Positions 41,817-42,377 of a stretch of 42,377 nucleotides of DNA are shown in pieces. Each line of letters starts with the position of its first letter. The first letter of the stretch is position 1. The notes beneath the pieces are model-generated. The model was not told the DNA's origin. It did not search any database and was given only the letters and a program-made list of their open reading frames with translations. The position numbers and the translations under genes were made by a program. The stretch is from an uncultured Pelagibacteraceae bacterium (lineage in GTDB: Bacteria; Pseudomonadota; Alphaproteobacteria; Pelagibacterales; Pelagibacteraceae): assembly GCA_902635665.1 (NCBI GenBank), contig CACPOX010000010.1, positions 1 to 42,377 on the forward strand, read 5' to 3'.

Positions 41817-42377
41817 ATGAGAGGACTCGTTATCTGTTGGATGCTCATAGGAGGATTGGGCTTCCTAGTCTTTCCATGGTATGTAACAGGTGACGGGTTT
41901 TTCTCAATAAACTGGATACTAGAATATTCTTTAGAGGATTATGGTTCTGCATTACCTCAAGTATTTATAAATAAAAAATATTGGCTTTTACCAATATTAC
42001 TTCCTCTAATTTTTCCTTTATCAACATTTAAATTAAATCAGAACAATCCGATATATTCTAAAATTTTTTTATACTCAGGGTTAATTGGTTTTTTTTACTT
42101 TTTTCTTCAGGGATTTTCTATTGGTATAAGAGGATGGAATTTTGAAATTTTACAATCTATTTTTGGTGATGTAGAAAATCAATTTGGTGTTGGTTCAGGT
42201 GCAGTTTTAACTTGTTGTACATTTGTATTTTATATCACTCATGGTCTTTCAGCACGTGGGTGGTTGAATGGGGATAATTTTATAGTTGGAAGTATAGGTA
42301 GTATTATAATTTTAGTTTCAACTTTTGTATTTTTTCCAATTTTCAGAATGTTTGCAGTTGCTTTTAAAGGAACCGAA
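41817..42377 (+). CDS. ABC transporter permease, partial (cut by the window end)
   Basis: An open frame of 187 codons from ATG at 41817 to the window edge with no stop. It has hydrophobic spans at about residues 4-19, 51-65, 80-97, 125-145 and 155-178 (start MRGLVICWMLIGGLGFLVFPWYVTG; later GSGAVLTCCTFVFYITHGLSARGW). Following an AfuA-like binding-protein gene by 12 bases, it is the expected inner-membrane permease. The wide-spaced N-terminal spans suggest the long two-module type of about 700 residues common in iron/phosphonate systems. The C-terminal modules with the EAA loops lie outside the window. Confidence 0.75.
   Translation, partial: MRGLVICWMLIGGLGFLVFPWYVTGDGFFSINWILEYSLEDYGSALPQVFINKKYWLLPILLPLIFPLSTFKLNQNNPIYSKIFLYSGLIGFFYFFLQGFSIGIRGWNFEILQSIFGDVENQFGVGSGAVLTCCTFVFYITHGLSARGWLNGDNFIVGSIGSIIILVSTFVFFPIFRMFAVAFKGTE

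Noticed and set aside
1-42377. CRISPR arrays, insertion sequences, prophage or attachment sites
   Set aside because: No regularly spaced repeats, transposase or integrase reading frames, or duplicated tRNA ends were seen.

Overview
This 42.4-kb window reads as a SAR11-type alphaproteobacterial genome (Candidatus Pelagibacter or a close relative). The reasons are very low GC, arginine encoded almost only by AGA, short spacers with no gene-free stretch over about 300 bases, weak Shine-Dalgarno sites except before solute-binding protein genes, many transporter genes for osmolytes and amino acids, and a taurine and methylated-amine gene set typical of that clade. The assignment is inferred from gene content and composition, not from a marker gene.

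Layout. 0.1-2.5 kb: an AbrB-type membrane protein, a family 9 glycosyltransferase and a small DUF6165-like protein. 2.5-5.6 kb (minus strand): an octopine/histidine-type amino acid importer (binding protein, two permeases, no ATPase) ending in a phytanoyl-CoA-dioxygenase-like hydroxylase. 5.6-14.1 kb: a polyamine and methylthioadenosine (MTA) block, made of a fused SpeD-SpeE enzyme with a fuculose-aldolase-like enzyme, then mtnP-hydrolase-mtnA-asparaginase, with apt divergent. A TrpB2 and a DUF1015-like gene lie between the two operons. 14.1-18.8 kb: a very AT-rich surface-sugar segment with a methyltransferase, a family 2 glycosyltransferase and rfbBAC plus a short reductase. 18.9-20.5 kb: purine salvage (guaC, gpt-like) and tRNA-Met. 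20.7-25.2 kb: a small membrane protein, a dimethylglycine-dehydrogenase-like flavoenzyme, a plant-like GDP-mannose 3,5-epimerase and a WecG/TagA/CpsF glycosyltransferase. 25.3-31.7 kb: taurine use (alanine dehydrogenase, taurine:pyruvate-type aminotransferase, tauABC). 31.7-38.5 kb: a TRAP transporter divergent from an aldehyde dehydrogenase / epoxide hydrolase / Ldh2-type dehydrogenase operon. 38.5-42.4 kb: a second small membrane protein, a two-HTH regulator, a bile-acid-symporter-family transporter, and an AfuA-type binding protein with the start of its permease.

How the parts fit. Spermidine synthesis releases MTA. MtnP and MtnA turn it into adenine and methylthioribulose-1-phosphate, Apt recovers the adenine, and the aldolase-like enzyme is the natural candidate for the next step (DHAP-shunt type). 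Taurine taken up by TauABC would be transaminated to sulfoacetaldehyde, with alanine dehydrogenase regenerating pyruvate.

The least expected signals are non-coding. (1) The leaders of the aminotransferase gene and the aldehyde dehydrogenase gene are homologous over about 100 bp and lie in inverted orientation around the tauABC-TRAP segment. (2) All four solute-binding-protein genes are followed at once by a perfect inverted repeat before the next transporter gene. (3) The TRAP membrane genes use CGN arginine codons while their binding-protein gene uses only AGA, so the transporter looks mosaic. (4) The start codon of the two-HTH regulator lies inside a perfect 10-bp inverted repeat.
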